Source: Lamellibrachia columna (taxonomy: Eukaryota > Annelida > Polychaeta > Sabellida > Siboglinidae). From it: a stretch of DNA of 64,000 nt. The position numbers were made by a program, and so were the translations under genes. This document shows positions 38,812 through 51,749 of this stretch, one piece after another. The DNA lies in NCBI GenBank assembly GCA_963662155.1, contig OY759265.1, positions 8,784,193 to 8,848,192 of the forward strand, given 5' to 3'. Under the pieces are notes generated by a model. That model worked only from the letters and a program-made list of their open reading frames with translations, made no database searches and was not told where the DNA came from. Within the stretch, counting starts at the first letter, position 1. The number at the start of each line of letters is the position of its first letter.

Positions 38812-39083
38812 ACTGACCAGACGTCAACTGGATTCGACGCCATCCGACCGATCTCAAGCGCGCTTCTTCAGCGCATCGCACTTCCGGCGACGTCCACCAG
38901 GCGACGCGCACTGACGAGTCGGGTCAACTCAAACATGACGTCACGCCTTCAAGCACACCCGAATCGACCAGGCGACGGCCGGCCGTGGAGCTGTCACAAC
39001 ACGGCGGTAGATGGCGCAGCCGTCGGAGACGTCACTTCTGGTCGTCAGACTGTACCACGGAAAGCTTTATTTAAAGAAAGCAG
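38812..39083 (+). CDS. Gene C, coding exon 6
   Basis: The exon is 272 nt, entering in phase 0 and leaving in phase 2. The acceptor is CGTTGTTGTCACACAG and the donor AAGCAG then GTATAAGT. It is Arg/Thr/Ser-rich, with FDAIRPISSALLQRIALPAT at the start, a polar middle, and VPRKALFKES at the end. The phase links exactly to exon 7. No domain is recognised. Confidence 0.68.
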
Positions 39084-39164
39084 GTATAAGTTGAATGCAA
39101 AGAAAGGTTTACTTCATAGTTTTTGTATAGCTTCACGGCAGCACTTTTTAGTTTGTAGTGAAAT

Positions 39165-39430
39165 TGTTGCGGTGGTGATATGTTGAGAGGCGTCACTGTC
39201 GGGGAGTGTGAAAGATGGCACGTGACAGTTTACGTAACTACCAAAGTGTCCCGTCCATGATATGTTGAGAGGCATCACTGTCGGGGAGTATGAAAGATGG
39301 CACGTGACAGTTTACGTAACTACCAAAGTATCCCGTCCATGATATGTTGAGTGGCGTCACTGTCGGGGAGTGTGAAAGACGGCATGTGACGGTTCATGTA
39401 ACTACCAAATTATCCTGTCCGGTGAAATAG
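39165..39430. repeat. 82-bp repeat, three copies, in gene C intron 6
   Basis: The unit begins GATATGTTGAGAGGCGTCAC and includes GTCGGGGAGTGTGAAAGATGG. The GTGGTGATATG/GGCGTCAC/GGGGAGT words resemble the MITE arms at 8014-8086 and 21109-21192, so a MITE arm was probably tandemly copied here. Confidence 0.8.
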
Positions 39431-39660
39431 TTTGAGTAATCAAAAATACAAATCTACCAGCAGGTGTTTTCTTAGACAATAATTTCGTCACGGTTCTTTA
39501 CGACATTTCACCATTCAACATCAAACACAGACATGGATTACTAGACATTTAATCTTCAGTACTAATCGCTTCAAATGTACAAAACCATATTCATGTATCA
39601 CTATTTGCTTGAATAAAAGGTCGTATTTTGATCTCAGACTTTTAACGACGCGTGCTTCAG

Positions 39661-39784
39661 GTATGGACGTCGACTTGCAGAAATGCTGCGCTCCGAGTTC
39701 AACCAGAAGTCGACGGCGGAGCAGATGGAGATCCGGAGACTGCGGGAAACCTTGAAAGATGTTCACGTCAACGACACGTCGTGA
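39661..39784 (+). CDS. Gene C, terminal coding exon 7
   Basis: The exon is 124 nt, entering in phase 2, acceptor GCGTGCTTCAG, and ends at TGA 39782-39784. It encodes a 40-residue charged amphipathic helix (LAEMLRSEFNQKSTAEQMEI...RRLRETLKDV) that looks like a coiled-coil C-terminus. The stop-codon neighbourhood is repeated in the downstream tandem duplications. Confidence 0.7.
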
Positions 39785-40560
39785 AGTGTCGAGACAAACT
39801 CAAGTAGAAAATACTATTACGATGCTGGCGACGTTAAAGCCTTCGGGAAATGCAAGAGTGTTTTATGATAAGAGAATGGTGATGTAGCGTGTTGTTAACT
39901 TAAGGGACGCCAACAGTTCACTGGGATTTATCAAATCTTTATTCTGCACCGTTCTCAGCTGAATGTGTAAGTTGGCGAACATGAGATTGCCATGTATCTT
40001 GAGAGGTGTTCAGGCCTACTAGATGTCATGAAATGTCAAGAAATGCTACTTGTGGTGACTTTGTCGATCTTGAAAACATGTAAAATTCGTGAAAATGAGA
40101 TGATCGCGTCAACAATAAGTCTTGAAATGTTGAGACAAACCGTAGAAAAATTTTTGACGATGCTGGCGACATTGAAGCCTTCGTGAGATGCAACATATGT
40201 AAGACAAGTTTTGTAAAAGAATGCTGCCGTGCTATTAAATTAATGACCGCCAACAGTTCAATGAGATTTGTCATATCTTTATTCTGCACAGTTCTCTTCT
40301 GAAAGTGCAAGTTGGTGAACGTGAGATTGCCACGTACTTTAAGGGTGTTCAGGTCTACGAGACGTCGTGAAATGTCAGGCAAGATACCATAGAAAAACTG
40401 TGATGATAATGTCGACATTGAAAACATCGAAGCCTTCGTGAACATTTTATACTAGTACCATAAACATAATAATGGTGACGTAATGTATATTTGGATCACG
40501 GAATGCTGACAGGCCAGAGTGCATTGGGATTTATCAAAAATTTATTATGTCCAGTTCTTC
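39770..40560 (+). repeat. Diverged large tandem duplication downstream of gene C (about 2.5 copies)
   Basis: Blocks recur in order: GTGAAGTGTCGAGACAAAC, GATGCTGGCGACGTTAAAGC, CGCCAACAGTTCACTGGGAT, TTTATTCTGCACCGTTCTC and GAACATGAGATTGCCA. They start near 39780, 40115 and 40365. Copies are about 70-80% alike, older than the minisatellites. The first copy overlaps the gene C stop codon. Confidence 0.7.
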
Positions 40561-40849
40561 CTGTATTTATCACTCGTTTACAATGGCACGTCTACTGGTC
40601 TGCCTCAGGGTTTATGCACCAAGACGAGTGGAAAAGGCATGTATGAAGCTTCCCAACAATACTGTTGGACTCATTGACAGCAAAGACGATTATATGAGTT
40701 TCCCCTTTACTTTCCCATGGTTAGCATTAATGTGAACTGCGTGTTTATAGCATGTCTTTCTAGACAAATTACTGTTGAAGAAGAATGTTCTCAATGTTAA
40801 GACATCTCGTGTTGCTTGTTATTTGAAGATTGGTTTGTCGTTGGTTGTC

Positions 40850-41089
40850 TACAGGTTGTCTACAGGTTGTCTACAGGTTGTCTACAGGTTGCATATACAT
40901 CATTATTTCAAAGAAGAGATAGATGGATGGTTGGATGGATGGGTGGGTGGGTGGATGGATGGGTGGGTGGGTGGATGGATGGATGGGTGGGTGGGTGGGC
41001 GGACGGACGGACGGACGGACGGACGGACGGACGGACGGACGGATGGTTGAATGGATGGATGATCGATAGCACAAACACACAACCACGTA

Positions 41090-41141
<52 letters not shown>

Positions 41142-41142
41142 C
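40850..41142. repeat. Cluster of short tandem repeats
   Basis: An 11-bp unit (GGTTGTCTACA, five copies) lies at 40844-40890. GGAT/GGGT/GGAC tetranucleotides lie at 40921-41062. (ACGC)n lies at 41088-41142. Confidence 0.9.
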
Positions 41143-43420
41143 ACAAACGCACACTGAAGCGTGCACCTAATGTTCCGTGGGTTGGTCTGGGACAAAGTAG
41201 GCTTGCCGGTCATCGTCTGTCATCTTTTCCATTAGACGGTGGTGCGCGGGCGATAAATGCAAGCACACGAACACCATTGTTCGGTCGAATCCATGCACTC
41301 GTCTAAAGTTACGCCATTTCTAATTACGTAACGCAGATTTCATCGGTCCAATCTGCGCAACTGTAATGTTCTTTGCCAGCCCACACTGCCTGGTGGTCTG
41401 AAGATCAAACGAAGCCGTCCTTTGAGAACCAGTCCTCCTTTTAGCCTAATAATCGCGAAAATTAAAGGCAAATTAGTTGTCAATGAACAAGGTGAGTGAA
41501 CCAACTTCACAGTGGAGATCTATGAGTCATACAATTGTGATTTCTATTCCGTGGCCGCTATGTGCCAGTTTTGAGCATCAAAACTTTTTTGAATTTGGCG
41601 TTTAAAAAATCATCTGAAAGCAACAGACGACTCGCCAATGACAAGCAAGGCCATTCGGCTTACTTTTAATAAACATTTCTTGATTTGTACTGCCTTAAAA
41701 CAAATCGATCTTTTTGAAACCAACCTACATTATCGGAGTACGTATAAATTGCTTGCCAACATAGCTATTATTTTAGTTGATATTAGTTATATAGTTGAAA
41801 TTCCACTCGAAATATTACTAGAAACCAACGTCACGCATGATCATTGTAGTTTCCATGTAAGTTTACCAAACTAGAACTTTTTATATTTTCCGGGCAAACA
41901 AGTACAATATTTCCTTACGCCATTTTCGAACTTGACGACCGTGTAGGTATCGTCACGTTTCCTTGCATCATCTACATGCTATATTTATTTACCTCTAAAA
42001 TATTACTTGATTGGAATTTCAATGTGTTGTTGCATATTTTAAAATGCCTCTTAAAACCGGGTCAGGGAACAGCCAGAGACCCGCTGGGGAGAATGTGTGT
42101 CAACATATTTGTGCTGGGGACAATGTGTGTCAACTTCTGCTCATCGGAAAGTGGAAAAGTGCGTAAAGGCCAATTTACGAATTCATGACAGCGCGCGCGA
42201 GCAAATATCGCATAAATAATCACATTAAATGACTTATAAAGAAAACTCTAACGTCAACGCCCATATGACAACAACCGAAAGCGGTAATGTTGAATCCTAC
42301 GCTGGCAGTCAAGACAATTATCCCGTCACGCTCGTCCTCGTGGGGTGTTACAGGGAGTTCGGTCGAATCACCCTTTTTGATAACATTTGTTTAACTGTAA
42401 CATGTTTTCACAAATCAGCACAGAAATCCCGACTCATTGTGTATGCCCGAACCCCCGTTTTCAAAATCGTGAGGACGGGCCTGCCTAGGTAGGGGCTGTC
42501 TAGACTAGGGCCTACCTACGTTAGGACCTGTCTAGGTTAGGGCCTGCCTAGGCTAGGGCCTGCCTACCCAGTGGTTCTCGCAGATACATAGCATCACCCC
42601 CTATATCCATTGATGCAATTTAAAGGCGGATCAATGGCAGATGAACTATATTATTATTATCCAGGGCCACATTACATAGGGAGCCTACCTATGTTAGGGC
42701 CTGCCTAGGTTCGGGCCTGCTTATGTTAGAGCCTGCCTAGGCTAGGGCCTGCCTACCCAGTGGATCTCGCAGATACATAGCAGCACCCCTTATATCCATT
42801 TATGACATTTAGGGCGGATCAATGGCAGATGAACACCATTATTATAGTCCAGGGCAACATCACACAGGGAGCCTTCTGATTAGACGACTGCTTTTCTTTT
42901 TGTTCAACATTTTTTTTCTAAGTTTGAATCCAAACTATACAAAATTAGTTATTGTAATATTTAAAACGTCTAAGCGAATTATTTGTGCCGTTGTCCAACA
43001 ACTGCATAGCAGTGTTACTCAGTAGAAGATTTGCACTGAATGTACCTACTCGTTTACTTACTATACTTGATTTACTTGCAACACTGTCCGCTATAGGCCG
43101 CTGCTGTCGCTAATATCGATCAACGCAATCGACAGATGGCAGCACCCGTTGTCCCAGGTATCCCGCTAACGACACCTGCCAAGTACAGCGCACCTGTGTT
43201 TGCTACAAGTCGCGCATGAGCGGAAGCTGATTTGAATTGACTTGTCATTAGTTGACCAAATTGTTATGTTTGTTGTTTTCGCATATACCGCAGTCATCTG
43301 AAGACAAACAATACGTCAGGCAACGTCTGTGTTTCTGTTATGATCAAACTGCGAAGGGCAAGTGACGCAAACAGGACGTAGGACTTCACCGAAAGTTGGC
43401 ACAGTTCACCTGTCCGACGG
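41143..43420. repeat. Gene-free DNA with a 16-bp GGGCCTGCCTAGGTTA family and a 190-bp duplication
   Basis: GGGCCTGCCTAGGTTA-type repeats lie at 42476-42570 and 42690-42750. A segment from CTACCCAGTGG through GGCGGATCAATGGCAGATGAAC is duplicated (about 42564-42690 and 42748-42865). Open frames at 41638-41874 and 41976-42188 have no support as genes. Confidence 0.6.
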
Positions 43421-43496
43421 ATGATGTCGCTAACACTGACATCGACAGCAATGTTCAACGCTGTGGTGATATTACTTATCATTGCTTTTGGAACAG
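43421..43496 (+). CDS. Ly6/uPAR-domain protein, exon 1 (signal peptide)
   Basis: This gene encodes a small GPI-anchored cell-surface protein of the Ly6/uPAR (three-finger) superfamily: 136 residues in three exons (43421-43496, 46590-46711, 47400-47612), with the classic split of signal, first half and second half of the domain. Exon 1 starts with two consecutive ATGs (43421 and 43424) and encodes a hydrophobic signal peptide (AVVILLIIAFGTG). It ends at GGAACAG then GTAACG in phase 1. The first ATG is used here, but the second would serve equally. Such proteins act outside the cell as receptors, co-receptors or channel modulators; which role applies here cannot be told. Confidence 0.85.
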
Positions 43497-43639
43497 GTAA
43501 CGTATTGCAATGTCGTTGCAGCTTTTCAGTATTCTAAAGTGACACTTTACCTTATAAGTTATAGTAGTACCTGGTGGCTGCACTGTTAATCCATTTATTG
43601 TTGACTCCCGCTAAACTAGGTCACGGGTCGCAGGACTCG

Positions 43640-44020
43640 GTGAATTATTTAACAAGATTTGCCATCCAAGCCAAAGGCCCAGATGGCAAGTGGACAAGGA
43701 AGCCATTGGCTTATCGAGAGTCCAACAATGTTCATTTACTTATATTTTTATAACTCGCCCTCCTGAGATATGTGTCAACCTTGTTTTTAAACATATTCAC
43801 GCTGCTAGCAGTTACACAATCTGTAGACAATTTGTTCCATTCATTTATTGTCCTCTGTGAGAACGAGTGCTTCCTGATGTCCAATCTACATTGATCCTTT
43901 ACTATTTTTACCTCATGTCCTCTAGTTCTGCTATCCTTCTTGAGTGAGAAAAACATATTTCTATCAATATTTTATACCCATTCAATATCTTAAAAACTTC
44001 AATCTGATCTCCTCTTAACT
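43640..44020 (-). mobile_element. CR1-like LINE 3' end in Ly6 intron 1
   Basis: The minus strand reads LRGDQIEVFKILNGY, then after a one-base frameshift RTRGHEVKIVKDQCRLDIRK, SFSQRTINEWNKL and a FKNKVDTYL ending, the standard C-terminus of CR1-type ORF2. A 3' UTR with TTGGACTCTCGATAAGCCAA and GGCTTCCTTGTCCACTTGCC (43679-43727) follows and is shared with two other copies in the window. The fragment is truncated and inactive. Confidence 0.82.
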
Positions 44021-45499
44021 TAATTATGGGCGAAGTATAATTATTTGTCTACAATATCCTTACCCAATTATACTGATCATATTTCTGTAATATACTATTA
44101 CATATTTGTGATATTTACAACCGATAATATTCTTCCTACGACTTTATGCAATATGTTGGTCCAGCTTGACAGGTTGTCAAGTAGTAAGTAAACCGCTGTA
44201 ACAAGATTTTTTCAGAGTGTGTAAGATAAAGTTAGGATCAACCGTAACCAGGGTTTCTTCCAATTGCTTAATTGTAATTGATCCAATCAAACTGCTGTAA
44301 TAGATTATGGTTTTGAAATTATGCTGTAATTGAAATATGTTATATTATTTTACAAAATCATTGTAGACAAAATTATTATCCATCAATCGAGTACGTACAT
44401 CATAAATATGTTATATATCGGACCTGGAACCATAGTACTCGGTACTCATACTCGTGTTCGCTGTATTCATATTTTATGAGTATTATTCAATATAATATTG
44501 TAAAAATTATTTAATTTCTTATTTTATCAAATCATTAACAACAACTACAATAACAGTTTCAAAAAGTATGATGGCAAATTGCTTCATTTTTATTTGGCAG
44601 GGGTGAGTTTTCACAAATTCATGCATGGAAGAGGCTGCATCTTTTGATTCTTTCCCCAGTCAGAAACCCCTAGTTAGTGTCCACAGTTCTACTAGTTACC
44701 AGTTCTGAACATAATCTTTGTTTGTTTCATGAAGCCAGGAACTGGCAGGAAGTCCACAATGAAATGGTCATTCATCAGTTAGCCATTAAGTATTTTGTTG
44801 CTGTCAGAAGTGACAGTTCTTCTAGTTGAGTCTTCTGAAGAAGTTTGGTGACTCAAGTCAGCCAGCTTGCACCAGTATTGTATGGTGCCAATTTGCAGTC
44901 TGGTTATAGTACAAAGGGGATATTGGGCCCTGGACATTGACAGGTGCTAATCAACAACACCAATTGTGCTTTTATGTGGAATGATATCTGGTCAATTCCA
45001 TTGCTGAATTGAATTGATTTTCAAGAGTCAATTGGAATTGCTTTTATTGTTTATTTAAAACAATATGCTATTGTTACTTTATAATTCATACAAGATGTAC
45101 CCATACTTGTACTCATGGAAATGTACTCACACTTCTACTCAGTTATCACCAGTGTACTCATGAAAATGTACTCGGCCACATGTCTGTTATGTATACCCAG
45201 TGGTGTAGATTTAAATGGTGACCCCAAAGTTAAGGATTTTTGTGTAGATTGACTAGATTATTCTTTACATTACTTATGTTGTGTCCCCTAAAATTAATTA
45301 TTGGCCTCTTTTTAATACAAAGGGGATGTGCACTTGTGAAGCAGCGATTGTTTAAGCTTTTACTTGTGTTCCCTTGCTTGGCATTCACGGACTACCCAAC
45401 ATCTATGGACCTTTGATTGCCATAAAAAATGCTGTTGCCATCAGCTGAAGACCATAGCCCTGTCCACCTCTGTATACTCTTTACATAGACAACCACGAA

Positions 45500-46230
<731 letters not shown>

Positions 46231-46589
46231 ATTTATTAGTATTTATAACATCTTGAGTTGTGCACATGTAAGGCTGGTAACATTAATCTGTAAGACCACA
46301 AAAAAATCTGCATGAATATCTACAAAACAACCTTTTTTTTATAAATGTGGAAAACCATGAAGAATGTCTCATACACTCATTTATTCAGAATTTCAGAAAA
46401 TCTCTAAAATACATGCAAACCGAAAGAGTTTGCACTTATGCTGGTGCAGCACATTGGTTACCAGCCCAAGCATGTTGCGCTACCTAGAGGACAATTAGTG
46501 TATCAACATACAAGTGGCGCCGCATATCATCCATTTATGACATGACATACACTGAAGATGGTGGGGTGTAAACATGTGTTTCTTTGCAG

Positions 46590-46711
46590 GAATTGAAGCT
46601 CTGCAGTGCTACAATTGCCGAGGCATCACCCACTATGACCAGAACCAGTGTTTTGAACCAAACAAACAGAAGACAGTCATACAGGAATGTTCTTCAGGAC
46701 AAGTCTGTGAG
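46590..46711 (+). CDS. Ly6/uPAR-domain protein, exon 2 (first half of domain)
   Basis: The acceptor is GTGTTTCTTTGCAG and the donor GTGAG then GTAGGT. The exon enters in phase 1, joining exon 1's G to give Gly, and leaves in phase 0. It encodes 40 residues after the junction, beginning I-E-A-L-Q-C-Y-N-C-R-G. This L-x-C-x-x-C start just after the signal peptide is diagnostic of the LU domain. Five of the ten cysteines (CYNC, QCFE, ECSS, QVCE) lie here. The exon is too short to stand out as an open frame but is strongly supported by both splice sites and homology. Confidence 0.88.
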
Positions 46712-47399
46712 GTAGGTGGCAGGTCAATCAAGTCAATGTAAATTACCTGCATCGATTATCCATTATCTTATATCTCCTCATAGTTCTGCAACATGAAATC
46801 ATCCACATAAAGTTTGAATTTAGCATCAGCAATTCATTAGTCATTGGAACAAACTGATTCATCATACACCAACTTTAGTCCAAATGTGTTCCTATCAATG
46901 AACATTCACAGACTGCAGCTCAGAAATGTTATCTATGTCTTGGACTCTTGGACAGGGTGTGCTACCGTCAGTTCAAAAACTGTTTTAGTGGTAAGAATAT
47001 GGTCACCGGGTGGCAGCACCATCTTACTCCAGCTGTAAACGTCCAATACAAAAATCCAGATTGGGAAAGAATGCTGCCTGCCTTGCACAGAGAAATCTGT
47101 TGTTTCGTTCCTCTCACGTGTATTATAAGTGCAGACCAGACTGCAAAAAACAATAAAATTAATGGCAATATTAAATGTGTGCACAATTGTAACGTTTGTG
47201 CTAAAGATGTTTGGTCAGAAGGATGCTCTGTTTGACATGTTTATGTCAGTACAACCACTGTCTGTACCCCTTCCCTTGTATGGCCACATCACAGATCCCT
47301 CTACCCTGGTGATGACTTGTCCCCATCTCATACCCCCCTCGATATTACGTCCTTAAACGCCGCTCGAACGGACTCATGTCGGGTTTTGTGTTTCGACAG

Positions 47400-47612
47400 A
47401 AAAAGATTCACCGGATCGACCTATGGCAGGAGGTGATCGAACGCGGCTGCAGCTTCAACTGTGACAACCGCGTCTACATCTGGACACCCGACTTCCGCGT
47501 GCACTGCTGCTCAGAGGACAACCTCTGCAATGGCGTCCCTCGCACAACCAGCCTCTCGCTAGGTGGCGTAGTCGCCGCCGCTGTCGTCTCGCTATTGATC
47601 GCGCTGTTGTGA
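47400..47612 (+). CDS. Ly6/uPAR-domain protein, exon 3 (second half and GPI signal)
   Basis: The acceptor is GTGTTTCGACAG, entering in phase 0. The frame runs 70 codons to TGA. It carries the remaining five cysteines in GCSFNC, the adjacent CC pair and the terminal LCN, exactly the LU-domain ending CC-x4-LCN. A short spacer (GVPRTTSLSLGG) and a C-terminal hydrophobic run (VVAAAVVSLLIALL) with no basic residues after it form a GPI-attachment signal. The predicted mature protein is therefore lipid-anchored on the outer cell surface. Ten-cysteine spacing agrees with the family. Confidence 0.9.
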   Translation, partial: KKIHRIDLWQEVIERGCSFNCDNRVYIWTPDFRVHCCSEDNLCNGVPRTTSLSLGGVVAAAVVSLLIALL

Positions 47613-49150
47613 CGCCGGACTACGTGAACTGGCAACAGCTATGCAGAGGACGTTGGATTCAGATATGCTACCGCTAAATTGATGTATCATATCATATAAC
47701 ATATCGTAATGATTAGCAATACAAGTGAAGACATGTTTAATATTAGATAATTTTGTTAACGGTTTAGCCACTCTGATTTATGTACTTACACATTGTACTA
47801 TACAATGTAACCGTGACGAATGTCATAATAGGTTAGTTGAATTCGATAATTACTATACATGCTGTCACAATAGTGCGCATTGAGGGGTAAAATCATTCCT
47901 CTAAAGCAATACAATAGTGCGCATTGAGGGGTAAAATCATTCCTCTAAAGCAAACCATTGCAGCATTTTTTGTATTACTAGGACAATGGTGGCACACTTT
48001 CAGGTCATATGCAAACGTTGAAGCACATTTGCTTGCAGTTGTGTCTGGACACGTATGAAACGTGTCCGAAATGTAAAATATTGCTAGTAAAGTGTGCGCT
48101 TTGGGGCACGGCAGCATTAATCATATTCTTCCGTAATATATATTATAACCTTAAATGGTTCTTAAATACGACGTGCATGTGTATTCTGAATTTCTGATAC
48201 ATCCGCTGCAAACAGCAAACCTGTCGTTGTTCTCATGTGATGCAATGATGTCTGATCGATGCTGTTTTTAAGGATTTCTCATTTTATACGCATGGTGGAT
48301 TTTTATATTAAAACAAAAAAAAACACACATGTTCATTTGTATGTTTTCCGCATGGTTATTTGTTGGAGCAATCCGTGTTGTCCGTAAAGTCGGAACAAAC
48401 TATGTTCCTAGTTCCGGTATCGTGCTTAGCATAGGGATATAGTTAATGATATCTAAAATATAAAATAACCATGGGGGGCGGCGGTGGAAGGAAGGAACTT
48501 TTGCAATGAAAAACCACGTTTATTTTTTAGTTAGTGGTAGTTACAAACATGTAAAGCAATGTACAAACTATATCGCAGCGGATAAACACGTGCACGTACG
48601 CGCACAATACACATTGACCACGTGATAAATGACAACACTAGCCTGAACGACACGTGGTGCATTTCGGGAAACATTAAAAACAGGGGACAGAACGAACGTC
48701 ATGCGTTTTGCAACAACGACTCGAGAGCTACAAAAATGACCAATTTATTTGAGACATCCTCCATATCTACAAACTACAATATGAATAACATCAACAACAT
48801 TTGGCAAACAAGACCCTACATCGCTAGGTTTAGGGAAATACTGACTGGTTTACTAGATAATGCACACACAGCTAAGGTACACGGGTGGAAGCTGATGATA
48901 TGTACGATAGTGGAAGGAATGGCGTAGGTGCACTAAGATAGTGGAAGGAATGGCGTAGGTGCACTAAGGTGCACTAAGGCGCTATCTATTTGTTATGCAT
49001 GTAGATGTATATTAATATTTGAATTGCCTTTTGTTTTGTGATTTCGACGTGCCACCCTCTGGATGTAGCCGGTGATGATGTCAATATGCGACAGGAAATT
49101 TAAAAGTAAAATAGTCCTCATTATAGAATGAGGAATGTAGAAAGTGATGA
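47613..49150. other. Gene-free interval
   Basis: A 44-bp segment (GTGCGCATTGAGGGGTAAAA...) is duplicated at 47873-47903 and 47917-47955. GATAGTGGAAGGAATGGCGT is repeated near 48907-48960. The open frame at 48622-48927 lacks any coding support. Confidence 0.45.
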
Positions 49151-49154
49151 TTGC

Positions 49155-50175
49155 CGGACGAGTGCACTATACACTACGTCGTGTAGGCCTTCGGTTAGGC
49201 AGTAACAACGTACGAGTGCACTGTACATTACGTCGTGTAGGCCTTCGGTTAGACAGTAACAACGTACGAGTGCACTGTACATTACGTCGTGTAGGCCTTC
49301 GGTTAGACAGTAACAACGTACGAGTGCACTGTACATTACATCGTGTAGGCCTTCGGTTAGACAGTAACAACGTACGAGTGCACTGTACATTACATCGTGT
49401 AGGCCTTCGGTTAGACAGTAACAACGTACGACTGCACTGTACATTACATCGTGTAGGCCTTCGGTTAGACAGTAACAACGTACGAGTGCACTGTACATTA
49501 CGTCGTGTAGGCCTTCGGTTAGGCAGTAACAACGTACGAGTGCACTGTACATTACATCGTGAAGGCCTTCGGTTAGACAGTAACAACGTACGAGTGCACT
49601 GTACATTACGTCGTGTAGGCCTTCGGTTAGACAGTAACAACGTACGAGTGCACTGTACATTACATCGTGTAGGCCTTCGGTTAGACAGTAACAACGTACG
49701 AGTGCACTGTACATTACATCGTGTAGGCCTTCGGTTAGACAGTAACAACGTACGAGTGCACTGTACATTACGTCGTGTAGGCCTTCGGTTAGACAGTAAC
49801 AACGTACGAGTGCACTGTACATTACGTCGTGTAGGCCTTCGGTTAGACAGTAACAACGTACGAGTGCACTGTACACTACGTTGTGTAGGCCTTCGGTTAA
49901 ACAGTAACAACGTACGAGTGCACTGTACATTACGTCGTGTAGGCCTTCGGTTAGAGTGTAACAACGTACGAAAGCACTGTACACTACGTCGTGTAGGCCT
50001 TCGGTTAGACAGTAATGTACTAATGCACCGTACATCATGTGTTGTAGGCCTAGGGCTGGACAGTAATAACGTACGAGTGCACTATACACCATGTTGTGTA
50101 GACCTACGGTTGGACAGTAATAACGTACGAGTGCATTGTACACCATGTGGTGTAGGCCTAAGTTAGACAGGAGGC
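49155..50175. repeat. 54-bp minisatellite, about 19 copies
   Basis: The unit begins GTGCACTGTACATTACGTCG and includes GGCCTTCGGTTAGACAGTAA and CAACGTACGA. Copies near 50000-50170 are more diverged. 54 is a multiple of three, so long frames stay open on both strands without being genes. Confidence 0.95.
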
Positions 50176-51163
50176 AGTAATAACGTACCAGTGAATAAAA
50201 ACAAAAGCGAATTTCGGTGGGATTTTGGAAGAAGGTGAACCACCGAACTGCCCCATGAGGTGAACCACCGAACTGCCCCATGAGGTGGTAAAGAAGACGA
50301 GCCGCTCATAAATATCATATCTCCAACGGGTGAAATGTGACGGCGGCACGTACGCATAGCGGCATCGGTAGTGGGTGGACCAGTACAAGCATTACGTTAT
50401 GGCTGGGTAGACATGGCTTACTGCCTCAGTGAATCATAGCATTTATGGTGAACACGTTATGTCCAGTAAACCAACACACTGTTGACGATCTTTTAGTAAA
50501 TTTACGCGAATATCGTTGTTTATGTACACTCATTTGACAAGCACCTATTGAATGACCAATGGCCAGCTCGTGTGTTAACTGCAATTTAGGAACATCAACA
50601 TTGCATACGTTAGGCTTAACATATCACGAGGAAAACAGTGTACGCTATTATGCAGTGATACATTTAACGATAACATTTTACATATTAGTATAAATACATT
50701 TGTACACTTGGTATACGTCTGGCGGATATTGACTAACCAACCCCGTGTCACAATACACATCTGTACAGGCCTACTTTTGGTATAACGAACTGTTGCTCAG
50801 CATAGCGCCAAAGTGAACGTACCATTCGCCACCCAATGGTTGTCAGCAAGCAACAATGTTTAGCAATCGTTTTTGTGTCTGTCGGAATTCACGCATTCGC
50901 ACACTTACACACTTACACACTTGCACACGTCTGGCCTGTGAATTGTTACTTGTCGGTAGGACAAGGTCGAAATACGTACGTGTATCAAGCGATCAGTGTA
51001 ACAAGTTGCAGCTGGTTTACTGCAACTGGTTGCGATATCTGTCAAAATAGCGACGGCATAATATAATGCCGGTACACTAAAGTATTTTTAATTGTTTGGT
51101 TCACGTATATTTCTGGCTAATTTAATCTTTTTCCTAAAAAAGCCGTCATAGTTGAGAGCATCT
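50176..51163. other. Gene-free interval, including possible downstream flank of gene D
   Basis: A 25-bp duplication (GGTGAACCACCGAACTGCCC) lies at 50235-50285. Nothing else supportable is seen. Confidence 0.4.
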
Positions 51164-51169
51164 TTTATT
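51164..51169 (-). promoter_or_regulatory. Candidate polyadenylation signal AATAAA for gene D
   Basis: TTTATT on plus is AATAAA on minus, about 217 bp past the gene D stop codon. Position and motif suit a 3' end, though it is unproven. Confidence 0.4.
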
Positions 51170-51385
51170 GTACAGCGAGTACACTGCAATGTCAGATGTT
51201 CATGTGAACCAAACAATTAAAAGACGTTGTACGTGTACTATTTCAAATGTTTCAAGCAACTGTAGGAGCTGCTCGTTCCATCTTCTCGCTTCTGTCGTCT
51301 GCTCGAAACCTCGCGGCGAGGCCGGCGTTTGTGAACGTTGTACAACCACAGTGAGACATTGATAACTCCGCAACAACATTCTCTA

Positions 51386-51657
51386 TCACCTCCCGTTGGC
51401 CGAGACCGTCCACGTGATGCATATAGATGCACACGTGATCGTCCACGTGACGATGTGTAATGTTGTTGCCTTGACGACGGTTGCCGCGTTACGCTGTCGC
51501 GTGTCGTCGATCACCTGCCACGTCTCGCCGACACTCGGGTCCTCCTTGCTCAGCTTAGTCTGGGTCGGCGTCGGTTCATCCCGCTGGGACGTGTCGTCTC
51601 CTATATTCCGGTTGTTCGATACGTCTTTTGTGACCTTTCGTGGCTGTCGACAATCCA
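51386..51657 (-). CDS. Gene D, terminal exon: polar linker and hydrophobic C-terminus
   Basis: The acceptor AATATTGTTGTAG enters in phase 1, matching exon 8. The frame runs to TGA at 51386-51388. The peptide starts with a Cys/Arg segment (LDCRQPRK) and is then polar and Asp/Thr/Gln-rich. It ends in a hydrophobic stretch (LHIVTWTITCASICITWTV) before a short tail SANGR. This suits a membrane or GPI-type C-terminus of an extracellular protein. The acceptor is AT-rich and only moderate, so this exon is less certain than exons 1-8. Confidence 0.5.
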
Positions 51658-51749
51658 CTACAACAATATTGTTCCCAATTTTTTTTCCCGTTTTTTACAA
51701 TAACGTATGTAAATCCTCGGTAGGCCTATTTCCTCTTACGGTATCCCTT

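Noticed and set aside
46948..47235. Open frames in both strands within Ly6 intron 2
   Set aside because: Exon 2 joins exon 3 directly in phase 0 with a complete ten-cysteine domain, so an additional exon here would disrupt it.
48622..48927. 101-codon plus-strand open frame
   Set aside because: It is Asn/Thr-rich with AT-biased codons and has no domain, splice support or conservation clue. It is consistent with chance.
49121..50281. 386-codon minus and 340-codon plus open frames with 18-residue repeats
   Set aside because: They come from a 54-bp minisatellite that is a multiple of three and open in several frames on both strands. There are no splice sites, and the unit changes by single substitutions without a synonymous bias that I can see.
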